A stretch of DNA of 64,000 bases from positions 1 through 64,000 of the forward strand of contig NZ_AWFA01000078.1 in the NCBI RefSeq assembly GCF_000682675.1. The letters run 5' to 3'. The position numbers and the translations under genes are program-made. Of the stretch, positions 24,235 through 33,936 are shown piece by piece. Numbering within the stretch: position 1 is the stretch's first letter; each line of letters opens with the position of its first letter. The notes beneath the pieces are model-generated. The model did not search any database, had not been told where the DNA came from, and saw only the letters and a program-made list of their open reading frames with translations. Source of the DNA: Hyphomonas pacifica. GTDB taxonomy: Bacteria > Pseudomonadota > Alphaproteobacteria > Caulobacterales > Hyphomonadaceae.

Positions 24235-24981
24235 TTACGCCCGCGGGTCATTCCACTCGCGGGCGATGCCGTATCCGCCACGGCGGGTCAGCCAGAACAT
24301 GCCGATCAGGTCAAACATGCCTGCACCGAGGCGGCCTAGAAAGCCGTATTTGGACTGACCGGCCAGGCGCTTGCGGTCATTCACCCTTTCTTCCCGAACA
24401 TCCCAGCCAGCCCGCTTGATCAGGGCCGGCAGAAAGCGGTGCATTGAGGCAAAGAAGGGCAGGTCGCGGAAGGCCGCCGTGCGGATCAGTTTCCAGCCGC
24501 AGCCCGTATCGGTGGCATCATCGCGCAGCACAAACCTGCGAACGCCATTGGCCACGCGGGATTGCACCCATTTGAAGCCGGAATCATTCCGGCTATTGCG
24601 CTTGCCGGCAATGATGCCGAGCCGGGCCGGTGCACCGGGCTGAATGATCTCCTTCCAGAGGCGGGCCGTGTCGGCCGGATCATTCTGGCCATCGCCATCC
24701 AGCAGCTGCACCCATTCCCCGCGCGCGGATTTCAGGCCGGTGAACAGGGCGGCAGATTTGCCGCGCCGCGCGACATGGTTCAGCACGATCACTGTGTCTG
24801 GATGTTTCGCCTTGACCTCAGCCAGTTCGGCGGCTGTCGCATCAGCCGAGCAGTCATTCACGCAAATGACCTCGAAGGCGATGCCGGACAGCTGTTCATG
24901 CACCTCATCTATGACGGGGTGCACATTGCCCTCTTCATTGAAGAAGGGGATCAGAACCGAAAGGGCGGGGCGAGTTTCCAT
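24235..24981 (-). CDS. Family 2 glycosyltransferase, dolichol-phosphate-mannose synthase-like
   Basis: A 248-residue cytosolic or membrane-peripheral GT2 enzyme. The catalytic core shows LSVLIPFFNEEGNVHPVIDE, the DXD-type motif in VQLLDGDGQNDP and a QSKYG region near the C-terminus. These are hallmarks of DPM1-like polyprenyl-phosphate glycosyltransferases, but the C-terminal membrane helices of ArnC/GtrB-like enzymes are absent. It probably loads a sugar onto a polyprenyl phosphate. It converges on the crystallin gene. Confidence 0.85.
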   Translation of the reverse strand: METRPALSVLIPFFNEEGNVHPVIDEVHEQLSGIAFEVICVNDCSADATAAELAEVKAKHPDTVIVLNHVARRGKSAALFTGLKSARGEWVQLLDGDGQNDPADTARLWKEIIQPGAPARLGIIAGKRNSRNDSGFKWVQSRVANGVRRFVLRDDATDTGCGWKLIRTAAFRDLPFFASMHRFLPALIKRAGWDVREERVNDRKRLAGQSKYGFLGRLGAGMFDLIGMFWLTRRGGYGIAREWNDPRA

Positions 24982-25020
24982 CCTCTCTGGACTAGAGGTT
25001 GCGGCAGGCGCGGTCCAGCC

Positions 25021-25200
25021 TCATTTATCTGCCGCATCGGCGCGGCGACGCAGTTCAATCTCTGCCTTGTGGTCACCTGACAGGGCAGCCTGTTTCAGCT
25101 CGGCTGGCGTCATGCTGGCATAGGTTTCCGGCGGCTCTGTTGAGGCCTTGCCGGGTTTGCGCCCCATGCAGAGTGCGATGACGCTGGCAAAAATGCCCAT
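25021..25200 (-). CDS. Small conserved-looking protein of 59 residues
   Basis: A short gene that begins MGIFASVIALCMGRKPGKAS and ends ELRRRADAADK. It has an N-terminal hydrophobic stretch and a charged, helical C-terminal half (MTPAELKQAALSGDHKAEIE). AAGGATC lies upstream of ATG 25200. The codon pattern reads as coding and it fits exactly between the GT2 gene (start 24981) and the divergent gene at 25294. I do not recognise the family. It may be a membrane-anchored small protein. Confidence 0.6.
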   Translation of the reverse strand: MGIFASVIALCMGRKPGKASTEPPETYASMTPAELKQAALSGDHKAEIELRRRADAADK

Positions 25201-25293
25201 GCCCCTGATCCTTCTTTATTCGTGTCGGGCTAAACTATGCCTGTTGTCAGCCGATCCGGAAAGGTGGAGAAGGCCCACATTCAGGAGGGGGAT

Positions 25294-25620
25294 ATGGACA
25301 TTTATCATATCTGGTTCGATCTGAGGCCGGGCACGGATGAGCGGGCCTTTGCGCCAGCCCTTTCGGCTTTTCTGGATCACATGCGTGATGAGGGCCGCAT
25401 TGAGGCATGGCGGATGATGCGCTGCAAGCTGGGGCTGAGGCCCGATGATGTGCGCGAGTTTCACATCATGATCGAAACGCAAGACCTGGCGCAGCTGGAC
25501 AGCGCCTTCAAGGCGGCCGCGGCACGCTCCGGTGAAATGGATACGCTGCATTTTACGGCCAATGCGATGGTGACCAACGTCAAATTCGGTCTGTTCCGCG
25601 ATTGGCCGGACCGGGCGTGA
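25294..25620 (+). CDS. Uncharacterised DUF6614-like protein
   Basis: A 108-residue soluble protein that starts MDIYHIWFDLRPGTDERAFA. The fold looks like a ferredoxin-like alpha/beta sandwich: LDHMRDEGRIEAWRMMRCKL, FHIMIETQDLAQLDSAF and TLHFTANAMVTNVKFGLFRD. Its similarity to the DUF6614 family is a recollection rather than a search result. AGGAGGGG sits just upstream of ATG 25294. It precedes trmD by 48 bases on the same strand, so it may be co-transcribed with it. Confidence 0.65.
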   Translation: MDIYHIWFDLRPGTDERAFAPALSAFLDHMRDEGRIEAWRMMRCKLGLRPDDVREFHIMIETQDLAQLDSAFKAAAARSGEMDTLHFTANAMVTNVKFGLFRDWPDRA

Positions 25621-25667
25621 CAGCATATGCGTGACGGCGGGGTCTGCCTGCGCTAAAGGCTCGCCTC

Positions 25668-26393
25668 ATGTTCGAGACAAGTTTCATCACCCTGTTCCCC
25701 GAGGCTTTTCCGGGGCCGCTGGGCGTTTCCATTCTGGAGCGCGCCCGCAAGGAAGGCATCTGGAATTGGGAGACGGTGGATCTGCGTCCCTTCGGCCTTG
25801 GCAAGCACAAGAACGTCGATGCGCCGCCCGCCGGGGGCGGGGCCGGGATGGTGATCCGCCCGGATGTGGCGAGTGCTGCGATTGAGAGTATCGACACGGC
25901 TGACAAGCATCTTGTCTATCTATCGCCGCGCGGTGTGCCGTTCACCCAGTCCAAGGCGCATCAATATGCGGGCGGTAAGGGGCTGGTGCTGTTTTGCGGC
26001 CGGTTTGAAGGCCTGGACCAGCGCGCCATTGATGCGCATGGACTGGAAGAGGTCTCCATGGGCGACTATGTGCTGGCGGGCGGAGAGGTTGCCGCCATGG
26101 CGATGGTCGAGGCTGTTGTGCGGCTTTTGCCCGGTGTGGCGGGCAATGAAGCCTCTTTGACCGACGAATCCTTCGAGAATGGATTGCTGGAACATGACCA
26201 GTACACCCTGCCCAGGCAGTGGGGTGAGCGCGGGACTCCGGAGGTTTTGCTGTCTGGAGATCACAAACGTATAGAAGAATGGCGGTTTAACAGCGCAAAA
26301 GCGTTGACAAAAGAACGCCGTCCCGATTTATACGCCGCTTACTCCAAGACCCACGAATTCCAACCGCCGGAGACAGGCGATGAACATGATTGA
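25668..26393 (+). CDS. trmD: tRNA (guanine37-N1)-methyltransferase TrmD
   Basis: A 241-residue SPOUT methyltransferase that makes m1G37 in tRNA and prevents frameshifting. The trefoil-knot region carries [28 protein letters not shown] and [15 protein letters not shown]. The C-terminal helical domain (LDEWR-like region, HKRIEEWR) is present. It overlaps rplS by 14 bases. No ribosome-binding site is obvious before ATG 25668. Confidence 0.96.
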   Translation: MFETSFITLFPEAFPGPLGVSILERARKEGIWNWETVDLRPFGLGKHKNVDAPPAGGGAGMVIRPDVASAAIESIDTADKHLVYLSPRGVPFTQSKAHQYAGGKGLVLFCGRFEGLDQRAIDAHGLEEVSMGDYVLAGGEVAAMAMVEAVVRLLPGVAGNEASLTDESFENGLLEHDQYTLPRQWGERGTPEVLLSGDHKRIEEWRFNSAKALTKERRPDLYAAYSKTHEFQPPETGDEHD

Positions 26394-26937
26394 ACAGCTT
26401 GAAGCGGAAGAGTTCGCCCGCGTTGTCGGCGACAAGAACATTCCAGACTTCTCCCCGGGCGATACGCTGTCTGTGAACGTCCGCATCAAGGAAGGCGACC
26501 GTGAGCGCGTGCAGCGCTTCGAAGGCGTCTGCATTGCCCGCGCAGGCGGTGGCATCAATGAGAGCTTCACGGTTCGCAAGATTTCCTTCGGTGAAGGCGT
26601 AGAGCGTGTATTCCCGCTCGCTTCCCCGATGATCGAAAGCATCGAAGTGAAGCGCAAGGGCCGCGTGCGCCGTGCGAAACTCTACTATCTGCGCGACCGT
26701 CGCGGTAAATCTGCCCGTATCGCAGAGCGTACCACCGGTCATGGCATCGAGACGGTCGAGATCGCCGTTTCCAAGACCGAGCGTCGCCGCCAGAAAGATG
26801 CAGAAAAAGCTGCCCGCAAGGAAGCTGCTGCCAAGGCGCGCGAAGAAGCTGCCAAGACGAAAGCCGCTGAAGAGGCTGCCGCCGCTGCAGCTGCTGAGGC
26901 CGAAGCAGCTGCCGCTGAAGGTGCTGCTGAAGAATAG
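26380..26937 (+). CDS. rplS: 50S ribosomal protein L19 with Ala/Glu-rich tail
   Basis: A 185-residue ribosomal protein. Residues 1-125 are the L19 core ([40 protein letters not shown]). The final 60 residues are Ala-, Lys- and Glu-rich ([20 protein letters not shown]), resembling the S16 tail encoded upstream. Typical L19 is 115-130 residues. GGAG at 26369-26372 lies seven bases before ATG 26380, and the start is inside trmD. Confidence 0.96.
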   Translation: MNMIEQLEAEEFARVVGDKNIPDFSPGDTLSVNVRIKEGDRERVQRFEGVCIARAGGGINESFTVRKISFGEGVERVFPLASPMIESIEVKRKGRVRRAKLYYLRDRRGKSARIAERTTGHGIETVEIAVSKTERRRQKDAEKAARKEAAAKAREEAAKTKAAEEAAAAAAAEAEAAAAEGAAEE

Positions 26938-26967
26938 ATTGCCCGGCCCATGGCCAGGATTTGAAAC

Positions 26968-27002
26968 AGCGCTTCTGCCAAAAGCAGGGGCGCTTTTCTT
27001 TT
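26968..27002 (+). terminator. Rho-independent terminator after rplS
   Basis: AGCGCTTCTGC at 26968-26978 pairs with GCAGGGGCGCT at 26984-26994 (two G-T pairs) around a 5-nt loop, followed by TTTCTTTT. It ends the trmD-rplS transcript. Confidence 0.85.
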
Positions 27003-27033
27003 GGGGCGTAGGATTTTGTGCCACGGTCAGGCC

Positions 27034-27459
27034 ATGAGAAATCTCTGTCTTACGGTTCTGTGTGCGGGGTTGCTGGCCGGCTGTGATGCCCCGCAGGAAA
27101 CGCTCAGCATTACCGTGCCAGCCTGCCGCCCGCCCGGTGTGGACCAGGGCATCCTGTCGATTGGCGAGGTCAGCTTTCAACCCGCCCAGGTACAGGCTGA
27201 GGCAATCGAAGACGCGCTGGGCCGTCCGGCCCTGTCGATCCGTCTGGATGAGGCGGGAGCAGAGGATCTGGCCGGTCTGACGCGGGAGAATATTGGGCAG
27301 ACACTGCCCTTGCGCGTGGACGATGAGGTTATCATGTCTCCTATCGTAACGGAGGCAATCTCCGGCGGAATGCTGCAGGTTGCGGGCGATTTCGACAGGG
27401 ACGAGCTGGAAAGTCTGGTCCGCCGACTGTTGCCGCCATGCGACCAAGAGGCGGGTTGA
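27034..27459 (+). CDS. Lipoprotein with stand-alone SecD P1 head-like domain
   Basis: A 141-residue predicted lipoprotein (MRNLCLTVLCAGLLAGCDAP, lipobox Cys17). Residues about 63-132 resemble the P1 head subdomain of SecD (ALSIRLDEAGAEDLAGLTRE, then VDDEVIMSPIVTEAISGG), but no transmembrane SecD core is encoded. Some related proteins are annotated only as SecDF P1 head domain lipoproteins. It may act in periplasmic protein handling. That is inferred from fold alone. It lies between rplS and leuC on the same strand. Confidence 0.72.
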   Translation: MRNLCLTVLCAGLLAGCDAPQETLSITVPACRPPGVDQGILSIGEVSFQPAQVQAEAIEDALGRPALSIRLDEAGAEDLAGLTRENIGQTLPLRVDDEVIMSPIVTEAISGGMLQVAGDFDRDELESLVRRLLPPCDQEAG

Positions 27460-27528
27460 AGCACTTGCCCCTTTCCAGCAGCGCTTTCGTCGCTATTGTG
27501 CGCCGCGAAATGAAGAGATGAGGGTTCA

Positions 27529-28926
27529 ATGGCCGGCAAGACGCTTTACGACAAGATCTGGGACGCGCACGTGGTGCATACGGATGCAGATACGGGTGAA
27601 AGCCTCCTCTATATCGATCTGCATCTTATCCACGAAGTGACGACGCCTCAGGCCTTTGCCGGTTTGAAGGCAGCCGGACGGGGCGTGAGACGTCGAGACC
27701 TGACACTGGCCGTGGCGGACCATAATACGCCAACGGAAAACCAGTCGGCTGGCCTGGCCGGTGTGAAAGACCCGGAGGCGCGCAACCAACTGGAAACGCT
27801 GACGCGCAATGTTGCCGAATACGAAATCGAGTATTTTCCGATGGGGGATATTCGCAACGGCATCGTGCATGTCGTCGGCCCGGAGCAGGGACGTACGCAA
27901 CCCGGTATGACGATTGTCTGCGGCGACAGTCACACCTCTACGCATGGTGCATTTGGCGCGCTGGCGCATGGCATCGGCACGAGTGAAGTGGAGCATGTGC
28001 TGGCAACGCAGACCCTTCGGGCCCGCAAGATGAAGAACATGGCAATTGAGGTGTCCGGCAGCCTGAAAGAGGGCGTCACGGCGAAAGACCTGGCGTTGCA
28101 CATCATTTCCGTCATCGGGACGGCAGGCGGCACAGGCCATGTCATGGAGTTTCGCGGCGGTGCGATCCGCAAGCTCTCCATGGAAGGGCGCATGACGCTG
28201 TGCAATCTGTCTATAGAGGGCGGCGCGCGTGCAGGTCTCGTCGCGCCGGATGAGAAAACCTTCGCCTATATCAAGGGCCGCCCGGCCGCGCCGAAGGCTG
28301 GCGCCTGGGATCTGGCCGAAACATATTGGCGCACACTGCACAGCGATGATGACGCCGTATTTGACGAAATCGTCCACATCAAGGGTGAAGATGTCGAGCC
28401 GACCGTGACCTGGGGCACCAGTCCGGAGCAGGGCATTGCCCTGTCAGGCATTATTCCGAAGCCGGAAGACTTTGACGATCCGGTCAAGGCGGCCGCCTGT
28501 GAACGGGCGCTGGCCTATATGGGGCTTGAAGGCGGCAAGCCGATCAAAGGTACGCCAGTTCAGCGTGTCTTTATCGGATCATGCACCAATAGCCGGATCG
28601 AAGATTTGCGCGCCGCGGCCGATGTCGCCAAAGGCAATCATGTGGCCGAAGGCGTGCGGGCCATGGTCGTGCCGGGCTCAGGTCTCGTGCGGGTGCAGGC
28701 CGAAGAGGAAGGTCTGGACCAGATCTTCATCGAGGCGGGCTTTGAATGGCGCGAGCCGGGCTGTTCCATGTGCCTCGGCATGAACCCGGACACGCTCGCC
28801 CCCGGTGAGCGCTGTGCATCGACGTCCAACCGCAACTTTGAAGGCCGCCAAGGCCGCGATGGCCGCACGCATCTGATGAGCCCTGCACTGGCGGCACGCG
28901 CCGCGATTACCGGTGTGATTGGCTAA
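27529..28926 (+). CDS. leuC: 3-isopropylmalate dehydratase large subunit
   Basis: A 465-residue subunit that, with LeuD, isomerises 2-isopropylmalate to 3-isopropylmalate. The iron-sulfur ligands are visible in [12 protein letters not shown] and [13 protein letters not shown]. The N-terminus [16 protein letters not shown] and the motif [20 protein letters not shown] match LeuC. GATGAGGG lies just before ATG 27529. LeuD is 1.9 kb downstream, separated by cysK and a VOC gene. Confidence 0.97.
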   Translation: MAGKTLYDKIWDAHVVHTDADTGESLLYIDLHLIHEVTTPQAFAGLKAAGRGVRRRDLTLAVADHNTPTENQSAGLAGVKDPEARNQLETLTRNVAEYEIEYFPMGDIRNGIVHVVGPEQGRTQPGMTIVCGDSHTSTHGAFGALAHGIGTSEVEHVLATQTLRARKMKNMAIEVSGSLKEGVTAKDLALHIISVIGTAGGTGHVMEFRGGAIRKLSMEGRMTLCNLSIEGGARAGLVAPDEKTFAYIKGRPAAPKAGAWDLAETYWRTLHSDDDAVFDEIVHIKGEDVEPTVTWGTSPEQGIALSGIIPKPEDFDDPVKAAACERALAYMGLEGGKPIKGTPVQRVFIGSCTNSRIEDLRAAADVAKGNHVAEGVRAMVVPGSGLVRVQAEEEGLDQIFIEAGFEWREPGCSMCLGMNPDTLAPGERCASTSNRNFEGRQGRDGRTHLMSPALAARAAITGVIG

Positions 28927-29003
28927 ACCGAGCTTTAAGTTGCCTCTGCGGTGGCAGGGGAGGATAGTCCGGCCAAAGTATAACCCAGATCATGGAGTTG
29001 TTG

Positions 29004-29987
29004 ATGGCTGGACCTGTTTCTCTTCCCGGTGGTGTGACTTTGGATGGCCCGCGTGGACGCACCTATGCGTCCATTCTGGAAACTGTCGGCTCAACGCCGC
29101 TGGTCGCCGCGCCGAAATTCGCTGAGTCCGAGGGCGTGAAGGCCACCCTTCTCTTCAAGTGCGAATTCTTCAATCCGCTGGCGAGCGTAAAGGACCGGAT
29201 CGGTCTGAACATGATCCTGCAGCTGGAAGCGACCGGGAAGCTGAAGCCCGGTGGCACGCTTGTGGAGCCGACCTCTGGCAATACCGGGATCGCGCTGGCA
29301 TTTGTCGCGGCGAGCCGGGGGTATCGCCTGATCCTGACCATGCCGGAATCCATGTCGATCGAGCGGCGGCGCATGTTGGCCTATCTGGGGGCAGAACTTG
29401 AACTGACGCCCAAGGAAAAGGGCATGGGCGGCGCCATAGCCAAGGCCAAGGAGATCCTTGAAGCAACCGAAGGCGCTGTGATGCCGAGTCAGTTCGACAA
29501 TCCGGCAAACCCTGCCATTCATGAAGTGACCACGGCAGAGGAAATCTGGACCGACACGGACGGCGCTGTTGATGCGGTCATCGCAGGGATCGGCACGGGC
29601 GGCACGTTTACCGGATGCGGTAAAGTGCTGAAGACGCGCAAGCCAGAGCTGAAAATGTATGCTGTCGAGCCGGAAGGCAGCCCGGTCCTGTCTGGCGGAG
29701 AGCCGGGCCCGCACATGATCCAGGGCATTGGTGCGGGCTTTATTCCGGGCAATGCCGATACATCCCTGCTGGATGAAGTGGTAAAGGTGTCGAATGATGA
29801 GGCCTTCGCCACCGCCCGCAAACTGGCCATGCTGGAAGGTATTCCAGGCGGGATTTCTTCAGGCGCAGCCGCAGCTGCGGCTGTGAAAATCGGCCAGCGC
29901 GATGAGATGGAGGGCAAAACGATTGTCACCATCCTGCCAAGCTTTGCGGAGCGGTATGTCTCGACAGCGCTGTTCGACGGGCTGTAA
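29004..29987 (+). CDS. cysK: Cysteine synthase (O-acetylserine sulfhydrylase)
   Basis: A 327-residue PLP enzyme that makes cysteine from O-acetylserine and sulfide. The PLP lysine is Lys63 in NPLASVKDRI, the substrate loop TSGNTG is at 90-95, and GIGTGGTFTG binds the phosphate. GGAG six bases upstream supports ATG 29004 over an ATG four codons earlier. It sits between leuC and leuD. CysK genes are sometimes found near amino-acid operons. Confidence 0.95.
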   Translation: MAGPVSLPGGVTLDGPRGRTYASILETVGSTPLVAAPKFAESEGVKATLLFKCEFFNPLASVKDRIGLNMILQLEATGKLKPGGTLVEPTSGNTGIALAFVAASRGYRLILTMPESMSIERRRMLAYLGAELELTPKEKGMGGAIAKAKEILEATEGAVMPSQFDNPANPAIHEVTTAEEIWTDTDGAVDAVIAGIGTGGTFTGCGKVLKTRKPELKMYAVEPEGSPVLSGGEPGPHMIQGIGAGFIPGNADTSLLDEVVKVSNDEAFATARKLAMLEGIPGGISSGAAAAAAVKIGQRDEMEGKTIVTILPSFAERYVSTALFDGL

Positions 29988-29996
29988 TCTGGCCGG

Positions 29997-30839
29997 ATGA
30001 TTACAGCTCTCGACCATATTGTGCTGGTTTGCCCCGACATTGAGGCAGCCACGGGCGTCTATTCGGCCTTGCTGGGGCGGCAGCCGGATTGGCGTGCCTC
30101 ATCGGAGGGGGCGGCCACGGCGATCTTTCGCGTTGCGAACACGGCGATTGAGTTGATGGCGCCAGATGGCGAAGGCGCTGTGGCGGATCGTCTGCGGGAG
30201 ATCATCACGGAAGAGGGGCCGGGCCTGAAGAGTCTCGCCTTCGCAGCGGAGGATATTGGCTTCGCCCATCACAAGCTGACGCGCCGGGGCCTGATGCCTG
30301 GCGAGATCAGTGAAAGCGCCAGCATCAACGAAATCGACGGAAAAACGCGCAAATGGAGCCGTTTTCGCTGTTGTGACACTGAAACCGGCGGCGTGAAAGT
30401 GTTTGTCATTGCGCCGGAAACGCCTTTGCCTGTGCAAGATGCAGGGGCAGATCAGGTCATGTCCCTGGACCATATTGTCATTGATACACCAAATCCCGAC
30501 AGGGCGCTGGGGCTCTATGGGGCCCGGATTGGCCTCGACCTGGCGCTCGACCGGACACGGGAAGCGTGGAAGACGCGGTTTCTGTTTTTCCGCACGGGCG
30601 GGCTGACCTTTGAAGTGATCCACAGGCTGGGGGAAGCGCATGATCCTGCCGGTCCGGACAGGATCTGGGGGCTGACCTGGCAGGTAGAGGATTTGCAGGC
30701 GGCGTATGACCGGCTATCTGAAGCCGGATTCAATGTTTCGGAGCTGCGCAAGGGACGCAAACCCGGATCCACGGTTTTCACGGTGCGCGACGGCACAATG
30801 GGGGTCCCCACCCTGTTCATCGCGCATAGTTCAGGATAG
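29997..30839 (+). CDS. Two-domain VOC/glyoxalase family protein
   Basis: A 280-residue protein with two vicinal-oxygen-chelate modules, each starting with a signature strand ([20 protein letters not shown] and [20 protein letters not shown]). Glyoxalase, dioxygenase and bleomycin-resistance proteins share this fold. Metal ligands probably include His in each LDHI element. The substrate is unknown. It starts ten bases after cysK and ends twelve bases before leuD, so it is likely in the same transcript. Confidence 0.82.
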   Translation: MITALDHIVLVCPDIEAATGVYSALLGRQPDWRASSEGAATAIFRVANTAIELMAPDGEGAVADRLREIITEEGPGLKSLAFAAEDIGFAHHKLTRRGLMPGEISESASINEIDGKTRKWSRFRCCDTETGGVKVFVIAPETPLPVQDAGADQVMSLDHIVIDTPNPDRALGLYGARIGLDLALDRTREAWKTRFLFFRTGGLTFEVIHRLGEAHDPAGPDRIWGLTWQVEDLQAAYDRLSEAGFNVSELRKGRKPGSTVFTVRDGTMGVPTLFIAHSSG

Positions 30840-30850
30840 GACACGTTTCC

Positions 30851-31480
30851 ATGAAAGCATTTACTCAACTGACCGGAACGGCGGCCCCTCTGCTGGAAAA
30901 GGGCAAGCCGATGTCGAATGTCGACACCGACATGATCATCCCGAAACAATTCCTGAAGACGACGGAACGCACAGGCCTCTCCAAGGGCCTGTTTCACGAA
31001 CTGAAAACCCTGTCAGATGGCTCGCCAAACCCGCAATTCGTTCTGAATCGCCCGGAATATGCGACGGCCAGCATCCTGATCGCGGGCAAGAATTTTGGCT
31101 GCGGTTCCTCTCGTGAGCATGCGCCGTGGGCGCTGCTGGATCAGGGGATTACCTGCGTTATCGCGCCGAGCTTTGCCGATATCTTCCACAATAATTGCTA
31201 CAAGAACGGCATTTTGCCGGTCTGCTTGCCGGAAGATGTCTGCCAGAAGCTGGCGGAACAGGCGGGCGGGTCGAACCATGTCTTTACCGTCGACCTGGAA
31301 GCGCAGACTGTGACCGGGCCGGATGGTGAGAGCCATGGTTTTGAGGTCGATGAAGGCCGTAAGGCGAATTTGATGGCAGGTCTGGATGAGATTGGCGCGT
31401 CGCTGACCGCTTCCGCGCGAATTGACGCCTTTGAAGCCGAGCGCAAACTTACAAAACCCTGGCTGGAGCCAGCCCGGTAA
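30851..31480 (+). CDS. leuD: 3-isopropylmalate dehydratase small subunit
   Basis: A 209-residue swivel-domain subunit of the LeuCD enzyme. LeuD motifs are visible as [40 protein letters not shown] and [17 protein letters not shown]. The AGGACA before ATG 30851 overlaps the stop of the VOC gene. Length is typical for the family. Confidence 0.97.
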   Translation: MKAFTQLTGTAAPLLEKGKPMSNVDTDMIIPKQFLKTTERTGLSKGLFHELKTLSDGSPNPQFVLNRPEYATASILIAGKNFGCGSSREHAPWALLDQGITCVIAPSFADIFHNNCYKNGILPVCLPEDVCQKLAEQAGGSNHVFTVDLEAQTVTGPDGESHGFEVDEGRKANLMAGLDEIGASLTASARIDAFEAERKLTKPWLEPAR

Positions 31481-31502
31481 ACGTCTGAAGGAGGCCAGGC
31501 AG

Positions 31503-31676
31503 ATGCGCAAACTCACAGGTCTTGTTGCGGGGCTGTTTCTGTTGGGCGCTGTGAGCGCCTGCCATACAGACCCGTTCAGCACCAAGCCGGAAGTGAATGT
31601 CAAACTGCCTGCCAAGAAAGCCCCTGCAGATGATGGGGCGCAAGACACAGGCGAGGAAAGCCCGTCACAGCCATGA
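31503..31676 (+). CDS. Small putative lipoprotein
   Basis: A 57-residue protein with a lipoprotein-like signal (MRKLTGLVAGLFLLGAVSAC, Cys20) and a short hydrophilic mature part rich in Lys, Pro, Asp and Ser. AAGGAGG precedes ATG 31503. The next gene starts inside its stop codon (ATGA), so the two are translationally coupled. The function is unknown. Confidence 0.7.
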   Translation: MRKLTGLVAGLFLLGAVSACHTDPFSTKPEVNVKLPAKKAPADDGAQDTGEESPSQP

Positions 31677-31969
31677 TTGTCATTGAGGGCACGGTGCGAT
31701 TGCCGGTCGGGAATATTGAGGCCGCGAAGCCTGCAATGTTTGCCATGGTGTCGGCCAGTCGCGCGGAAGAGGGGTGTATCGATTACGCCTACGCCTTCGA
31801 CCTTGTTGATCCGGGCCTTGTTCGCGTAACGGAGAGATGGGAGAGCCGCGCCGCTCTGGAGGCACATTTCAAGACAGCGCATATGGCAAAATGGCGCCAA
31901 TCTTTTCCCGATCTTGGCATTACAGATCGCTCGCTTCGACTTTATGAGGCTGAGGCTGAGCCGATCTGA
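31673..31969 (+). CDS. Antibiotic biosynthesis monooxygenase-like (ABM) protein
   Basis: A 98-residue protein of the ABM dimeric alpha/beta barrel fold. Family features are MIVIEGTVRLPVGNIEAAKP, SRAEEGCIDYAYAFDLVDPG and WESRAALEAHFKTAHMAKW. Such proteins act as quinol monooxygenases or have unknown roles. It is coupled to the small lipoprotein gene by a 4-base overlap. It lies 112 bases before leuB. Confidence 0.85.
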   Translation: MIVIEGTVRLPVGNIEAAKPAMFAMVSASRAEEGCIDYAYAFDLVDPGLVRVTERWESRAALEAHFKTAHMAKWRQSFPDLGITDRSLRLYEAEAEPI

Positions 31970-32081
31970 CGCGCGACCGTTCCGGTCTCCCCCGTTGCGC
32001 AGACGCAGCCCCGCCGTTACTAGAAATCGCAATAGCTGTGCCCGTTGGCGGCGCAGGCCCAAACTCAGTGGAGTGTAAGAC

Positions 32082-33134
32082 GTGAAACAGACTCTTTTGC
32101 TGCTGCCCGGTGACGGAATTGGCCCGGAAGTGATTGCCGAGGTCAAGCGGCTGGTGGATTTGCTCGCGCCGGATCTGGAGATTGAGGAAGGTCTTGTGGG
32201 TGGCGCGTCCTATGACGCGCATGGCACGCCGCTGACGGATGAAACCTTGCAGCGCGCACTGGCCTCTGATGCCGTTCTGCTTGGCGCGGTGGGTGGCCCG
32301 AAATGGGTCGGCACGGCCCGTGACAAACGCCCTGAGGCGGGCCTGCTGGCACTGCGTAAGGGCCTCGACGTGTTCGCCAATCTACGGCCGGCTTTCTGCT
32401 TTCCCGCGCTGGTCAGCGAATCCAGCCTGAAGCCGGAGGTGGTGGAAGGTCTGGACATCATGATCGTCCGGGAGCTGACGGGCGGCGTCTATTTCGGCAC
32501 GCCGCGCGGTATCGATGAAAAGGGTGGTCTGCGTCGCGGTTATGACACTGCGATCTACACCCATCCGGAAATCGAGCGCGTAACACGCGTTGCGTTCGAG
32601 ATTGCCCGTGGCCGGTCTGGCCGGGTTTGCTCGGTCGAGAAGTCGAACGTGATGGATTCCGGCCTGTTCTGGCGCCAGGAAGTAACGCTCGCCCATGCCG
32701 AGCTGGGAGCGGGTGTGGACCTTTCCCATATGTATGCAGATGCCTGCGCCATGGAACTCGTCCGTGCACCGAAACAGTTCGATGTGATCCTGGCGGATAA
32801 TCTGTTCGGGGACATCCTATCGGATGAGGCCGCCATGCTGACCGGGTCTATTGGTATGCTGCCGTCAGCTTCTCTTGGCGCTGAGGGCACGCCGGGCCTG
32901 TATGAACCTGTCCATGGGTCTGCGCCCGACATTGCAGGCAAGGGCATCGCAAACCCGTGCGCGGCCATCCTCTCCTTTGAAATGGCGCTGCGCTGGTCTC
33001 TGAGCCGTGGGAAAGTGGCAGACGCGCTGTTCGCAGCTGTGGGTGCTGCACTCGACAAGGGCGCGCGTACCAAGGATCTTGGCGGTGAGTTAAGCACGCG
33101 CGAGATGACGGACGCGATTATCGCGGCGCTCTAG
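32082..33134 (+). CDS. leuB: 3-isopropylmalate dehydrogenase
   Basis: A 350-residue NAD-dependent enzyme that oxidises and decarboxylates 3-isopropylmalate in leucine synthesis. Motifs include [25 protein letters not shown] and [19 protein letters not shown]. The start is GTG 32082, preceded by GTGGAG. Its stop interlocks with that of the convergent gene (CTAG at 33131-33134). The region 31970-32081 upstream is intergenic, without visible structure. Confidence 0.96.
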   Translation: MKQTLLLLPGDGIGPEVIAEVKRLVDLLAPDLEIEEGLVGGASYDAHGTPLTDETLQRALASDAVLLGAVGGPKWVGTARDKRPEAGLLALRKGLDVFANLRPAFCFPALVSESSLKPEVVEGLDIMIVRELTGGVYFGTPRGIDEKGGLRRGYDTAIYTHPEIERVTRVAFEIARGRSGRVCSVEKSNVMDSGLFWRQEVTLAHAELGAGVDLSHMYADACAMELVRAPKQFDVILADNLFGDILSDEAAMLTGSIGMLPSASLGAEGTPGLYEPVHGSAPDIAGKGIANPCAAILSFEMALRWSLSRGKVADALFAAVGAALDKGARTKDLGGELSTREMTDAIIAAL

Positions 33135-33931
33135 GATTTTTCTTTGGTTTTGCGGGTGCCGGGCGCAGGCGGGTCTTGCGGCGGCCCCGCAAAGCATTGC
33201 GCCTTTTCCATCCAGGCTTTTGCATTGCCGCCATGCACATTCAGGGCCGTATCCTGAATATTTCGCGTCTGCGTAACGACCTGACAGAACGCTTCAGCAG
33301 CGCCTTCAATGCGCTCCGCGGCGCTTTCATCCCCATAAGTCCAGATCTCTCCGGATGGGGCAGTCAGAACAAGATGCGGCATGGGTTGGGGGATGTCTTC
33401 CTTGCGGTTCAGGAAGGTCCAGCCATATGTGTTGACGCCCAGCACGACGATATTCCGTATGCGGTCTTCATTCTGTCGGATGATGCCTAGCTGGTCATAC
33501 ACTTCCTGACCGTGTGCCCAGGTCTCCATCAGACGTGCTGTGATGGAAGACCGCGCACTCATGGAGGGGCCGACCCACGCAAGGCGCTGGCTCGGGTCTG
33601 CCTCCGCGAAGGCGCCTGCTGTCTCCTGAGCCAGTTGCAGCCAGTCTGCGCGCAACGCTGTTCCAGACAGGCCACCGAAATGCTCGGATTCCTTCTCGGT
33701 CAGGGAACCCGCCTTAAGAGCGTCCATCAGATCCGAAACCAGCGTGTGGAACGCCGCCTCGTCTTTGAGGGAAAAGAGGGCGGCCTTGTTCCAGAAATGC
33801 AAATGGCGGATCACCATATCGATGGTCCACGCCTTGAAGCCGGTTTCCTGAAGATAGTCGGCGTCTTCAAGCGGAGCGATGAGATCGCCCAGGGCGCGCG
33901 TTTCTGCGAGAAAATCCAGCGCTTGCTGCAT
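33131..33931 (-). CDS. TIGR03084 / mycothiol-maleylpyruvate-isomerase N-domain-like protein
   Basis: A 266-residue protein resembling TIGR03084, a DinB-like helical metal-binding family. The N-terminal half carries [20 protein letters not shown] and the His-rich metal region around [20 protein letters not shown]. The C-terminal half contains a beta-rich domain ([19 protein letters not shown]). Metal ligands are probably the histidines at about 45 and 139. The function is unknown. It is followed on the same strand by an NTF2-like gene upstream, with five bases between. Confidence 0.8.
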   Translation of the reverse strand: MQQALDFLAETRALGDLIAPLEDADYLQETGFKAWTIDMVIRHLHFWNKAALFSLKDEAAFHTLVSDLMDALKAGSLTEKESEHFGGLSGTALRADWLQLAQETAGAFAEADPSQRLAWVGPSMSARSSITARLMETWAHGQEVYDQLGIIRQNEDRIRNIVVLGVNTYGWTFLNRKEDIPQPMPHLVLTAPSGEIWTYGDESAAERIEGAAEAFCQVVTQTRNIQDTALNVHGGNAKAWMEKAQCFAGPPQDPPAPGTRKTKEKS

Positions 33932-33936
33932 CGGGC

